Counted from the first letter of the stretch, positions 17,410 to 25,264 are shown. The stretch is DNA of 64,000 nucleotides from Streptomyces sp. NL15-2K (GCF_030551255.1 NZ_CP130630.1:6987501-7051500); one strand, 5' to 3'. Notes: generated by a model from the letters alone, not told the origin. Numbers and translations are program-made.

Positions 17410-17564
17410 CCCGCACCTCTCCGTCGCACGACCGTGCCGCGACGCCCCCTACCCGTACGGCAGGTCTCGACAGCCTGGACACGACCGGACAACGTCCGGA
17501 CGGTCACCGTACGCAACGGGTTCGTCACTGTTCACGGTAAGCGCGGACCGCCACTCTGAGTGAC

Positions 17565-18053
17565 GTGATCCACGAAACAGCCGCCCCCGAGGCCCGACTC
17601 GCCCACCCCGTCCGCAACTTCAGCGTGCAGCTGTCTCCCACGCCACGCGGTGCGCGCCTCGCCCGCCTCCTCGCCACCGAGCAACTCCGCACCTGGGAGC
17701 TCCCGTTGGAACCGGCACGCCAAGTCGTCGCCGAACTCGCCGCCAACGCGGCGACGCACAGCCGCATCCCCGGCCGGGACTTCCGGCTCGTCCTCTACGT
17801 CATCGCAGACACCCTGCGCATCGAAGTGACCGACACCTGCGGCGACCGCCTGCCCCACCCCCAGGAACCCGCCCCCGACGCGGAGTCCGGCCGGGGGCTC
17901 GTCCTCGTCGAGGCCCTCGCCGACCGCTGGGGCGTCGCCCAGGGACCGCGCCCGCGCAAGACGGTCTGGGCGGAGCTGAACCTCGCATCACCGGAGCACA
18001 GAAACGCGTGCTCCGGTGCGAGGGGCGCTCTTTCCCAAGAACCACGAGGGTGA
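17565..18053 (+). CDS. HATPase_c anti-sigma-like regulator (abaA-like)
   Basis: 162 residues. It is a stand-alone GHKL ATPase domain: N-box VVAELAANAATHSRI near 52-66, EVTDTCGDRLP near 86, and G2 region GRGLVLVEALADRWGV near 107-122, ending with KTVWAELNL. The family resembles SpoIIAB/RsbW anti-sigma kinases but is usually an orphan in Streptomyces. It is divergent from the XRE-DUF397 pair and completes the whiJ-type cluster. The GTG at 17565 lacks a good ribosome binding site; translation may start from a leaderless transcript. Confidence 0.82.
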   Translation: MIHETAAPEARLAHPVRNFSVQLSPTPRGARLARLLATEQLRTWELPLEPARQVVAELAANAATHSRIPGRDFRLVLYVIADTLRIEVTDTCGDRLPHPQEPAPDAESGRGLVLVEALADRWGVAQGPRPRKTVWAELNLASPEHRNACSGARGALSQEPRG

Positions 18054-18260
18054 AAGGACCCCCACCAAGCCCCACCCCAGCCTCCCGCCGCGCCGCACGC
18101 CCCCTCACCCACGCGAGTGAACATCACCAACTCAGCTGGATTCTCAGGCGGTTGCCTGTCCTACGCTCAGCGCAACACAACCGCAGACATGCGACGGCCC
18201 CCGCCGGGACGGCAATCCCAGTGCGAGGGCCTGACCACCGAGGAAGGTAAGGACTTCCCG

Positions 18261-19130
18261 ATGGATACGCAGAACCCTAGCGTGCCCCTGCACGCCCAGC
18301 CCCGTATCGCGGGCAAAAACCACCCCCACCGGCACGCCCACTCCGGCGGTGGCCTCGACCACGACCACACCCGCCACACCACCCGCTTCACCGTGGTCGG
18401 CAACCACCTCGCCCAGCACCCCGACCTCTCACTCGTCGCGATCGGGCTCGCCCTGCACATCCAGTCGCTGCCCAAGCACTCCCGCGTCGACATCAAAACC
18501 CTCGCCGCCCGCTTCCCCGAAGGCACCACCCGCATCGCCGCCGCCCTACGCGAACTGGAAGCCCACGGCTACCTGCGCCGCGTCCGCGAACGCATCCCCG
18601 GCGGCCGCATCATCACCCGCACCATCTCCTGCAACCAGCCCGGCCACCACCGGCAAGCGGCCGATGCGCACAGCCCGGCACCACCGAAGCCAACCCCGAA
18701 GAAACGCACACCCCGCAAACCCCTCCCCGCCGTACCGCAGCCAGCCTGCCCGTCCCCCACGCTCCTCCAGACCGCGACCGACCTCCTCGCCGACCTCCAC
18801 CACCACGACCCCCGCCTCCTCCTCTCCACCTGCGACACCACCCACCTCGCCCCCGGCGTCGCCGCCTGGCTGGAACGCGACGTCAGCCCCACCGCCGTAC
18901 GACAGGCGCTCACCACCGACCTGCCACCCCAAGGCCCACGACGCCCCGCCGCCCTCCTCGCCCACCGCCTCACCACCCAACTACCACCCCCACCCCCATT
19001 CCGCACACCCGCGCCACCGCCAGCCGCCCGGCACCCGCTCCAGAACTGCGACGGCTGCGACCGCGCCTTCCGCGCCCCCGCACCCGGCCACTGCCACGAC
19101 TGCCGGTCCAAGTCGCCCGCAGTCCTCTGA
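18261..19130 (+). CDS. HTH DNA-binding protein with C-terminal zinc ribbon
   Basis: 289 residues. A winged-helix region (about 35-115) includes FTVVGNHLAQHPDLSLVAIG and RIAAALRELEAHGYLRRV. A long Pro/Arg-rich linker follows, then an alpha-helical region (LADLHHHDPRLLLSTCDTTH, AAWLERDVSPTAVRQAL) and a C-terminal CxxC...CxxC ribbon (NCDGCDRAF, CHDCRS). This architecture recurs in Streptomyces as an HTH-domain protein of unknown role. A truncated paralogue lies at 37703-38432. ATG 18261 is preceded by GGAAGGTAAGGAC; the upstream extension of the frame is not coding. Confidence 0.8.
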   Translation: MDTQNPSVPLHAQPRIAGKNHPHRHAHSGGGLDHDHTRHTTRFTVVGNHLAQHPDLSLVAIGLALHIQSLPKHSRVDIKTLAARFPEGTTRIAAALRELEAHGYLRRVRERIPGGRIITRTISCNQPGHHRQAADAHSPAPPKPTPKKRTPRKPLPAVPQPACPSPTLLQTATDLLADLHHHDPRLLLSTCDTTHLAPGVAAWLERDVSPTAVRQALTTDLPPQGPRRPAALLAHRLTTQLPPPPPFRTPAPPPAARHPLQNCDGCDRAFRAPAPGHCHDCRSKSPAVL

Positions 19131-19156
19131 AAATCCGTCCAAGCACAAGGAACCGC

Positions 19157-20032
19157 GTGGTCAACTCGTCCCACGAGGCGATGCACCGCATCTTCCAGGA
19201 GTACCCGGGCCTGTTCGCCGGTGTCTCCAAGGTCCTCAACCTTCCGTTCATCCCACCCGAGTCTGTGACGGTACTGACGACCGATCTCACCGAGATTCAG
19301 CCCGTTGAGCGCCGTGTCGACACACTGTTGCGTTTCAACGGCGCTCAGCCGCTCCTGCTGGCCGTTGAAGCGCAGAGCGCCAAGGACCCGAACAAATCCG
19401 CCAGCTGGGCCTACTACCTGTCCTTCCTCTACACGAAGTACAAGATCCCGCCCCTGCTGCTGGTCGTCTGCCAGGACCGGGCCACAGCCGAGTGGGCCGC
19501 CCAGCCCGTGCCCATCGGCCCTCGGTGGTGGGCCTCCCTCACCCTGCGCCCGCTCGTGGCCGGTCCGCACAACATGCCCGTGATCGAGGACCCGGAAGAG
19601 GCCCGGGCCGACCTGGCGCTGGCCACGCTGTCCGCCATCACGCACGCGAAGGATGCGGCCGTCGATGGGATACTGAAGGCCCTGTCCACCGCTCTGCGGG
19701 ACGTACCCGAAGCCGTCGCCGACCCGATCATCGAATTCACCGCACAAGGCCTCGGCGTCAATCGCCGGGCCGGAGAGCTCTGGAGGAACCTGGTGGCCGT
19801 GGACCTTTCCTTCTACAAGTCGTACATCTCGGAAGAGATCCGTGACGAGGGCCGTGCCCAGGGCCGTGCGGAGGACATCCTGCTCGTCCTCGGGGCACGC
19901 GGCCTCGACGTCCCCGATGAGATCCGGGATCGCATCACCGGCTGCGACGACCCCGACCTCCTACGCCGCTGGCTCACCCGCGCCGTAACCGCTCCGTCCG
20001 CCGAAGCGATCTTCGCGGAAGAAGGCTCCTGA
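19157..20032 (+). CDS. PD-(D/E)XK-like (Rpn/transposase-nuclease type) protein
   Basis: 291 residues. The N-terminal half has a pattern of the restriction-endonuclease fold: VDTLLRFNGAQPLLLAVEAQ (candidate D...ExQ metal site, near 55-75) and WAYYLSFLYTKYKIPPLLLV. This resembles Rpn-type recombination-promoting nuclease-like proteins. The C-terminal half is helical with EEIRDEGRAQGRAEDILLVL, often seen in that group. Biological role unknown. GTG 19157 is the first start; ATG 19181 is possible. Its last ~110 bases plus the terminator are duplicated at 22222-22481. Confidence 0.6.
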   Translation: MVNSSHEAMHRIFQEYPGLFAGVSKVLNLPFIPPESVTVLTTDLTEIQPVERRVDTLLRFNGAQPLLLAVEAQSAKDPNKSASWAYYLSFLYTKYKIPPLLLVVCQDRATAEWAAQPVPIGPRWWASLTLRPLVAGPHNMPVIEDPEEARADLALATLSAITHAKDAAVDGILKALSTALRDVPEAVADPIIEFTAQGLGVNRRAGELWRNLVAVDLSFYKSYISEEIRDEGRAQGRAEDILLVLGARGLDVPDEIRDRITGCDDPDLLRRWLTRAVTAPSAEAIFAEEGS

Positions 20033-20194
20033 GCTTCGGGGATGGCGGCGGCCGAACATGCGAAGGGCCCCGCGGGGACGGACCGCGGGGCCCTTCTTTC
20101 GTCAGCACCGCCGTCAGGGCAGCGTCGGTGCCTGGGGAGCGGCGCCGGGGGGTTGCGCCGCTGGTCTTCGGTTGTCCGTCTTCAGTCGCTCTTC
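19924..20194 (+). repeat. Long direct repeat, copy A
   Basis: About 271 bp covering the last ~110 bases of the PD-(D/E)XK-like gene, its terminator and about 100 bp beyond. It recurs at 22222-22481 with about 95% identity and one 11-bp deletion near 20040. The two copies bracket the lysE-HAD segment. Confidence 0.88.
20062..20096. terminator. Strong intrinsic-type terminator hairpin
   Basis: A perfect 14-bp stem GAAGGGCCCCGCGG / CCGCGGGGCCCTTC with a 7-base loop lies 30 bp after the stop at 20032. It is followed by TTTCG. It is repeated as part of the direct repeat at 22349. Confidence 0.9.
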
Positions 20195-20208
20195 AGCCGG
20201 TTCTCAGC

Positions 20209-20541
20209 GCCGTGCACGCGGACTACACCTTCGTCTACCCGCTGGTCCGGACCAACGGTTCACCCGAGGTCACCCGCACGATCGTGCGCCGCGTGCTCGA
20301 AGTCGAGCTCTCCGACCCCGCCAAGTACCAGGTCGCCCCGGGGAAGATTACCGTCCTGCGCTACGACCAGGAGATAGGCAACTCGGCCTGCGACGTGTAT
20401 GAGGGCTACCTCCACCCCGATTTCTCGACCACCGAGCCCACGGGCGCACCCCCGAGGGGGCCGACGACGGACCCGTACGACCGGAGCCAGGGCATCGAAG
20501 AGGACGGCGAGGAGGCGTGCGGGACGGTGTCCAGGGTCTGA
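20209..20541 (+). pseudogene. Detached 3' fragment of the 13735 membrane protein gene
   Basis: 333 bases corresponding to 14566-14901 (336 bases), from VHADYTFVYPLV to the stop codon. One codon is deleted in the acidic tail and scattered substitutions are mostly synonymous. The homology ends exactly at the stop. The fragment is fused in frame to repeat copy A, giving a 137-codon open frame from 20128, but it lacks the start, membrane helix and most of the domain. It probably encodes nothing functional. Confidence 0.85.
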
Positions 20542-20553
20542 AACCAGTAGCCG

Positions 20554-20581
20554 CATTTCTGCCCGATTTCGGGCAGAAATG
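20554..20581. promoter_or_regulatory. 28-bp perfect palindrome upstream of lysE gene
   Basis: CATTTCTGCCCGA TT TCGGGCAGAAATG: 13-bp arms with a 2-base centre, ending 37 bp before the LysE start. The A/T-rich ends with a TTTCTGCCCGA half-site resemble Lrp/AsnC-type operators, and LysE-family exporters are often under such control. It could instead be a terminator hairpin. No regulator gene is adjacent. Confidence 0.55.
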
Positions 20582-20618
20582 TGGACGTTCTACGCCTCCC
20601 GACCTAGGGTGATCGCTC

Positions 20619-21278
20619 ATGATCACCTTAGATGCGATGGGGACTTTCGCCCTGATAGTGGGACTTCTTACGCTCACTCCTGGACTGGATACCGCTCTCA
20701 TCTTGCGCACCGCGGTGATCGGGCACCGCCGTCGCGCCTGGGGCGTGGTCCTCGGCATCCAGAGCGGCACACTGGTCTGGGGCGTGCTCACCTCACTCGG
20801 TGTGACCGCACTGCTGACCGCGTCTCACCTCGCATACGAGACTCTTCGTTGGGCCGGGGCCGCGTACCTGGTGTGGATGGGAGGCAGGCTGCTGTGGGCC
20901 ACCTGGCGCCACGCATCGAGCGAGAGCCCGAGGACAGCGGAGACCGGGAGCGAGGTCAAGACCAGGACGGGCGCCGGCGACACCCTGCTCGGCGGCTGGC
21001 GGCAAGGGTTTGTGACCAATCTCCTCAACCCGAAGATGGGTGCCTTCTACGTTGCGGTGCTCCCGCAGTTCATCCCGGCCGGCTCCTCGCGCCTCGCTCC
21101 AGGGGTGCTCCTGGCCGGTGTGCACATTCTCCTGGCCGTCATCTGGGCCTGTGCGCTGATCGCCTTCGCGCACGTGCTCCGAGACCGCCTGCAACGCCCC
21201 TCGGCCCGCCGCTACCTCGACCGGATCACCGGCACGGTCATCGCCGCCTTCGGCATCCAGCTCGCAGTCGGACGGTAA
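20619..21278 (+). CDS. LysE/RhtB-family amino acid exporter
   Basis: 219 residues with about six hydrophobic segments. Diagnostic pieces are LIVGLLTLTPGLDTALIL at the N-terminus, GGWRQGFVTNLLNPKMGAFY in the middle and FGIQLAVGR at the end. The family exports amino acids or related metabolites by exchange with protons. The fourth codon is TTA, which makes translation dependent on the bldA tRNA in Streptomyces. A 28-bp palindrome lies upstream and a HAD phosphatase 120 bp downstream; both genes lie inside the direct-repeat bracket. Confidence 0.88.
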   Translation: MITLDAMGTFALIVGLLTLTPGLDTALILRTAVIGHRRRAWGVVLGIQSGTLVWGVLTSLGVTALLTASHLAYETLRWAGAAYLVWMGGRLLWATWRHASSESPRTAETGSEVKTRTGAGDTLLGGWRQGFVTNLLNPKMGAFYVAVLPQFIPAGSSRLAPGVLLAGVHILLAVIWACALIAFAHVLRDRLQRPSARRYLDRITGTVIAAFGIQLAVGR

Positions 21279-21334
21279 GGCACCGCTCGACGCGACCGCA
21301 GGCGATCCGACAGCCGCCGAACGGGCAACCACAC

Positions 21335-21386
21335 CACCTGAACTGACCACCTGAACTGACCACCTGAACTGACCACCTGAAGTGAA
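21335..21386. repeat. 13-bp tandem repeat CACCTGAACTGAC
   Basis: Three perfect units and a fourth degenerate one (CACCTGAAGTGAA) run up to the ribosome binding site (GAAGGGA) of the HAD hydrolase gene. The array makes up most of the lysE-HAD intergenic space. Confidence 0.92.
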
Positions 21387-21397
21387 GGGACATCTGC

Positions 21398-22072
21398 ATG
21401 GGCTCGCTTCCCGCCGGCGCCGAGGCCGTGGTCTTCGACTGCGACGGCCTGCTGGTCGACACCGAAGCCTGCTGGACCGTTGCGGAAGCGGCCATCTTCG
21501 CGGCGCACGGCCATCCCTTCGGCCCCGATCAGAAAGCCCTGGTCATCGGCCGCACCGTGGAAGCCGCTGGAGAGGCCATGGCCGAGTACCTCGGGCGCCC
21601 CGGCGCAGGCGCTGAAATCGCCGCCGAACTCCTCGAAAGGGTCCGCAAGGAGCTGGCCGTGGGCGCCGCGGCCCTCCCCGGGGCGGCGGAACTGGTGCGC
21701 GCCTGCCGGGCAGCCGTACCCATCGCCGTCGCCAGCAACAGCCCCCGAGAACTGCTGGACACGGCACTGTGGTCAGCCGGCCTCGCCGACTGCTTCACCC
21801 ACTCGTTCGCCGCCGACGAAGTGCGCTCCCCCAAGCCCGCACCAGAGCTCTACCTCACAGCATGCGAGGCACTCGGTACGACTCCCAAGCACTCCGTCGC
21901 GTTCGAGGACTCGGCCACGGGCATTACCGCGGCCCGTGCCGCCGGACTCTACGTCGCGGCCGTACCCTCCCTTCCAGGCGCCGACCTCGACCACGACTGG
22001 CTCGGCACCACCCTGGCCGAACCCGAATTGCTGGACTGGGCCAGGCGACTGGGAATCGGCACGGTCCGCTGA
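21398..22072 (+). CDS. HAD-superfamily phosphatase (beta-phosphoglucomutase-like)
   Basis: 224 residues. Motif I is VVFDCDGLLVDTE (nucleophile Asp near residue 13), motif II IAVASNSPRE, motif III Lys in VRSPKPAPELY, and motif IV FEDSATGITAARAAG. The helical cap after motif I places it in subfamily I (phosphoglycolate phosphatase/beta-PGM type). The substrate is a small phosphorylated metabolite, not determinable here. The ATG follows GAAGGGA. It is probably co-transcribed with the LysE exporter. Confidence 0.87.
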   Translation: MGSLPAGAEAVVFDCDGLLVDTEACWTVAEAAIFAAHGHPFGPDQKALVIGRTVEAAGEAMAEYLGRPGAGAEIAAELLERVRKELAVGAAALPGAAELVRACRAAVPIAVASNSPRELLDTALWSAGLADCFTHSFAADEVRSPKPAPELYLTACEALGTTPKHSVAFEDSATGITAARAAGLYVAAVPSLPGADLDHDWLGTTLAEPELLDWARRLGIGTVR

Positions 22073-22087
22073 CCCACATATCTTGGT

Positions 22088-22198
22088 GCGCATGACAATG
22101 GGTCACGCGCTCGTTGCAGCCGGCGAGTCGGTGGAAGGCGTTCTGCCAGGCGTGGGTCCGTTCCACGTGCCACCTCTGGTCGGCGACGGCTTCACCTC
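22088..22198 (-). mobile_element. IS5-type transposase remnant
   Basis: The minus-strand frame reads VADQRWHVERTHAWQNAFHR then LAGCNER, a second and different IS5-type transposase C-terminal signature (RW.VERTHAW). It starts right after the HAD gene and ends at the junction with repeat copy B. Only the tail of the transposase remains. Confidence 0.6.
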
Positions 22199-22330
22199 GC
22201 CGAGGAGATCCGGGATGAGGACCGGGATCGCATCACCGGCTGTGACGACCCCGACCTCCTACGCCGCTGGCTCACCCGCGCCGTAACCGTTCCATCCGCC
22301 GAAGCGATCTTCACGGAAGAAGGCGCCTGA
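22196..22330 (+). pseudogene. 3' remnant of the PD-(D/E)XK-like gene
   Basis: The frame reads AEEIRDEDRDRITGCDDPDL, with RRWLTRAV and AIFTEEGA before the stop. This matches the end of the 19157 protein, with the 30 or so residues between EEIRDE and RDRITG deleted. It has no start or N-terminal domain and is continuous with direct repeat copy B. Confidence 0.8.
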
Positions 22331-22481
22331 GCTTCGGGCCGAACATGCGAAGGGCCCCGCGGGGACGGACCGCGGGGCCCTTCTTTCGTCAGCACCGACG
22401 TCAGGGCAGCGTCGGTGCCTGGGGAGCGGCGCCGGGGGGTTGCGCCGCTGGTCTTCGGTTGTCGGTCTTCAGTCGCTCTTC
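22222..22481 (+). repeat. Long direct repeat, copy B
   Basis: 260 bp matching 19924-20194, including the coding tail, stop codon, terminator and about 100 downstream bases. The homology ends at CGCTCTTC on the right. Confidence 0.88.
22349..22383. terminator. Duplicated terminator hairpin
   Basis: The same 14-bp stem and 7-base loop as at 20062, followed by TTTCG. It lies downstream of the remnant tail within repeat copy B. Confidence 0.85.
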
Positions 22482-22485
22482 CGCA

Positions 22486-22540
22486 GGTCCTCAGCTGGTC
22501 CTCAGCTGGTCCTCAGCTGGTCCTCAGCCGGTCCTCAGTG
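22486..22540. repeat. 11-bp tandem repeat GGTCCTCAGCT
   Basis: Five units of GGTCCTCAGCT, the last two degenerate, follow repeat copy B. From here to the chorismate mutase gene at 23034 no convincing coding region is visible. The stretch has several TTTGACT/TTGACT boxes (22684-22725) that could be -35 elements, and the hairpin at 22737. Confidence 0.88.
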
Positions 22541-22736
22541 CCTCCGGTCGGCTCCCCGGCGCGTTCGGGGCGCGCGGGTGGTCTGAACCTTTGGCGGTGC
22601 GACCGTGCAAACCAATGCGGTTGTCAGGGTGGGACTTGGGGGCTTTCTAGGCATCGTGCTGGATGGGCGCGGCCACCGCAACCGTTTGACTCAGACTTGG
22701 ACATTTTGACTCCACGTTTGACTTGGGCCGTTCCCG

Positions 22737-22770
22737 CCGGTCGGCTCCGGGCGTCCCCGGAGCCGACCGG
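22737..22770. terminator. 15-bp hairpin in gene-free stretch
   Basis: A perfect stem, CCGGTCGGCTCCGGG (22737-22751) with its complement (22756-22770), and a 4-base loop. No T-run follows on the + strand. It may mark the boundary between the accessory patch and the core region. Confidence 0.6.
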
Positions 22771-23033
22771 TCTCTGGGTGACCGGGCTGCTGTCCCCTGC
22801 CGTCCGGTCACTTCGCCGGAGCGAGGTCCCACGACGCACAGCACGATCCGTACGTCTCATCGCTCCGGCGAGCCACGCGTGGTTCTTTCGGGCCGCCCCT
22901 GGCTGGCACGGACACCGGGACCAACGAAGCGACTCCGGCGGCGGTCACGCGCCGTACGGGTGAGGAGGGATGCGTACGTCTGTGCCGGGAACGCGGATTC
23001 AGCGGGCCCGCAGCTTCAGCCAGGCCCGCCGCT

Positions 23034-23315
23034 TCAGATCTTTCCGCGGCACAGCTCCAGCAGCGTCATCGCCAGCGACGTGCCCGGCTTGCCCAGCGCC
23101 TCCCTGTAGTGGCTGAGGACGTCCATCTCGCGGGAGAGGTTCACGCGCCGGCCGCCGGAGGCGATCCGGGCCTCCTGGATGACGGCGGACACGGCCATCC
23201 GTTCCTGGATCAGCCCGATGATCCGGTCGTCGAGCGCGTCGATGCGCTCACGGGCGCCGGTGATCACATCGGCGGCCTCGGGGGTGCGGGCGCCGGTCAC
23301 GTCGGTGGTGGTCAT
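23034..23315 (-). CDS. aroQ: Chorismate mutase, AroQ class
   Basis: 93 residues, all helical, matching the short AroQ-gamma/delta-like stand-alone chorismate mutases of actinobacteria. GARERIDALDDRIIGLIQER carries the N-terminal Arg, and AVIQEARIASGGRRVNLSRE and a C-terminal LLELCRGKI complete it. It converts chorismate to prephenate at the Phe/Tyr branch point in the cytosol. ATG 23315 has GAGGAG eight bases upstream. The leader contains a short ORF with Phe and Tyr codons followed by a terminator with a T-run (23378-23504), consistent with attenuation. Confidence 0.9.
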   Translation of the reverse strand: MTTTDVTGARTPEAADVITGARERIDALDDRIIGLIQERMAVSAVIQEARIASGGRRVNLSREMDVLSHYREALGKPGTSLAMTLLELCRGKI

Positions 23316-23377
23316 GGGGGCTCCTCGTCGGTTCGGTAGAGGTGCGGTGCCCCGGAGCGGCAAGATCCGGAAAACGA

Positions 23378-23412
23378 CAGGCGCCCCGGGCCTTGTCGGC
23401 CCGGGGCGCCTG
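23378..23412 (-). terminator. Candidate attenuator terminator of aroQ
   Basis: Read on the minus strand, a 15-bp stem (CAGGCGCCCCGGGCC with its complement) and 5-base loop are followed at once by TGTCGTTTTCC. The hairpin stands between the short leader ORF (ends 23433) and the aroQ ribosome binding site, the position expected for an attenuator. Confidence 0.7.
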
Positions 23413-23432
23413 GGAAGTCGCTTGTCAGTTGC

Positions 23433-23504
23433 TCAAGCAGCACGACCATGGCAGCCGGCGGGCCGGGTGCCATAGGTAAAGACGAAGGTCGGGTGCGTGA
23501 GCAT
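23433..23504 (-). CDS. Candidate leader peptide of aroQ (23 residues)
   Basis: A short minus-strand ORF begins MLTHPTFVFTYGTRPAG, with two Phe and one Tyr in six residues, then stops 20 bases before the attenuator stem. Phe/Tyr-rich leaders regulate aromatic genes by ribosome stalling. The ribosome binding site is weak. An overlapping frame starting at about 23525 ([14 protein letters not shown]) contains Tyr and Trp and is an alternative. Conservation in other Streptomyces would decide the matter. Confidence 0.5.
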   Translation of the reverse strand: MLTHPTFVFTYGTRPAGCHGRAA

Positions 23505-23674
23505 GAGGCCAGTATGCCGTGCTCATGAGGGCCGTCCAACGTGGCTCGCATCTTGAGACGCGGCTCGTGGATCCAGCCCGTCCGGCGGAGCCCCCGGCAC
23601 ACGGGACACGCCCGACGCCCACCTCGGTAGAATTGGCCAGCACAGAGACCCCGCCCCACCGCCGGAAGGCTCCC

Positions 23675-25255
23675 GTGTCATCAGCGACTCCCGCTGCCGC
23701 CGCCCCCGACACCGTCCTGGTCGTCGACTTCGGTGCGCAGTACGCCCAGCTCATCGCCCGTCGCGTCCGTGAGGCCCGGGTCTACAGCGAGATCGTGCCC
23801 AGCACCATGCCGGTCGCCGAGATGCTCGCCAAGAACCCGGCTGCGATCGTCCTCTCCGGCGGCCCCTCCTCGGTGTACGCGGACGAGGCCCCCCGCCTCG
23901 ACCGTGAGCTCTTCGAGGCCGGCGTCCCCCTCTTCGGCATGTGCTACGGCTTCCAGCTGATGGCCCAGGTGCTCGGCGGCACGGTGGACAACACCGGCGC
24001 CCGCGAGTACGGCCGTACGCCCCTGCATGTCTCGAAAGCCGGCTCCACCCTCTTCGAGGGCACCCCGGACGAGCAGTCGGTGTGGATGTCGCACGGCGAC
24101 GCCTGCTCCGCCGCCCCCGAGGGCTTCAGCGTCACGGCCTCCACGGACGTCGTCCCGGTCGCCGCCTTCGAGAACGACGAGAAGAAGCTGTACGGCGTCC
24201 AGTACCACCCCGAGGTCATGCACTCCACGCACGGCCAGCAGGTGCTGGAGCACTTCCTGTACCGGGGCGCGGGGCTGAGCCCGAACTGGACCACCGGCAG
24301 CGTCATCGACGAGCAGGTCGCGGCCATCCGCGAGCAGGTCGGCGACAAGCGTGCCATCTGCGCGCTGTCCGGCGGCGTGGACTCCGCAGTCGCCGCCGCC
24401 CTCGTCCAGAAGGCCATCGGCTCCCAGCTGACCTGCGTGTACGTCGACCACGGCCTGATGCGCAAGGGCGAGACCGAGCAGGTCGAGAAGGACTTCGTGG
24501 CCGCGACCGGCGTGCAGCTGAAGGTCGTGGACGCTGAGGAGCGGTTCCTGTCCGCTCTGAAGGGGGTCTCCGACCCCGAGGAGAAGCGGAAGATCATCGG
24601 ACGGGAGTTCATCCGGGTCTTCGAGCAGGCGCAGGCGGAGATCATCGCGGACGAGGGTCCGGCGGTGGAGTTCCTCGTCCAGGGGACCCTGTACCCCGAC
24701 GTGGTCGAGTCCGGTGGCGGTACCGGCACCGCCAACATCAAGTCCCACCACAACGTGGGCGGGCTGCCGGAGGACCTCGAGTTCAAGCTCATCGAGCCGC
24801 TGCGCAAGCTGTTCAAGGACGAGGTCCGGATGGTCGGCCAGGAGCTCGGGCTCCCGGAGGAGATCGTCCAGCGCCAGCCGTTCCCCGGCCCCGGCCTGGG
24901 CATCCGTATCGTCGGCGACGTCACCAAGGAGCGGCTCGACCTGCTGCGCGAGGCCGACGCCATCGCCCGCGAGGAGCTGACGGCGGCCGGCCTCGACCGG
25001 GACATCTGGCAGTGCCCGGTGGTCCTGCTCGCGGACGTCCGCAGCGTCGGCGTCCAGGGTGACGGCCGGACCTACGGCCACCCGATCGTCCTGCGTCCGG
25101 TGTCCAGCGAGGACGCGATGACCGCCGACTGGTCGCGGCTGCCGTACGACGTGCTCGCGAAGATCTCGACGCGGATCACGAACGAGGTCAAGGACGTCAA
25201 CCGGGTCGTGCTCGACGTGACCAGCAAGCCGCCGGGCACCATCGAGTGGGAGTAG
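23675..25255 (+). CDS. guaA: GMP synthase (glutamine-hydrolysing)
   Basis: 526 residues, the usual length. The class I glutamine amidotransferase half has the nucleophile in [10 protein letters not shown] near 89 and the His/Glu in [12 protein letters not shown]. The ATP-pyrophosphatase half has the PP-loop [11 protein letters not shown] near 231. The C-terminal dimerisation domain ends KPPGTIEWE. It converts XMP, ATP and glutamine to GMP, the last step of guanine nucleotide synthesis. GTG 23675 is preceded by GGAAGG; the open frame upstream overlaps the aroQ leader region and is not coding. Confidence 0.98.
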   Translation: MSSATPAAAAPDTVLVVDFGAQYAQLIARRVREARVYSEIVPSTMPVAEMLAKNPAAIVLSGGPSSVYADEAPRLDRELFEAGVPLFGMCYGFQLMAQVLGGTVDNTGAREYGRTPLHVSKAGSTLFEGTPDEQSVWMSHGDACSAAPEGFSVTASTDVVPVAAFENDEKKLYGVQYHPEVMHSTHGQQVLEHFLYRGAGLSPNWTTGSVIDEQVAAIREQVGDKRAICALSGGVDSAVAAALVQKAIGSQLTCVYVDHGLMRKGETEQVEKDFVAATGVQLKVVDAEERFLSALKGVSDPEEKRKIIGREFIRVFEQAQAEIIADEGPAVEFLVQGTLYPDVVESGGGTGTANIKSHHNVGGLPEDLEFKLIEPLRKLFKDEVRMVGQELGLPEEIVQRQPFPGPGLGIRIVGDVTKERLDLLREADAIAREELTAAGLDRDIWQCPVVLLADVRSVGVQGDGRTYGHPIVLRPVSSEDAMTADWSRLPYDVLAKISTRITNEVKDVNRVVLDVTSKPPGTIEWE

Positions 25256-25264
25256 TACCTGGGG

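Noticed and set aside
22970..23120. Short + strand ORF from ATG 22970 with a strong GAGGAGGG
   Set aside because: It runs into the antisense of aroQ and its product (MRTSVPGTRIQRARSF...) has shadow-like Arg/Ser composition.
23425..23525. Alternative aroQ leader frame [14 protein letters not shown]
   Set aside because: Not fully rejected: it has Tyr and Trp codons, but its stop lies closer to the stem and its residues are less suited to a Phe/Tyr enzyme. Kept as an alternative in the leader entry.
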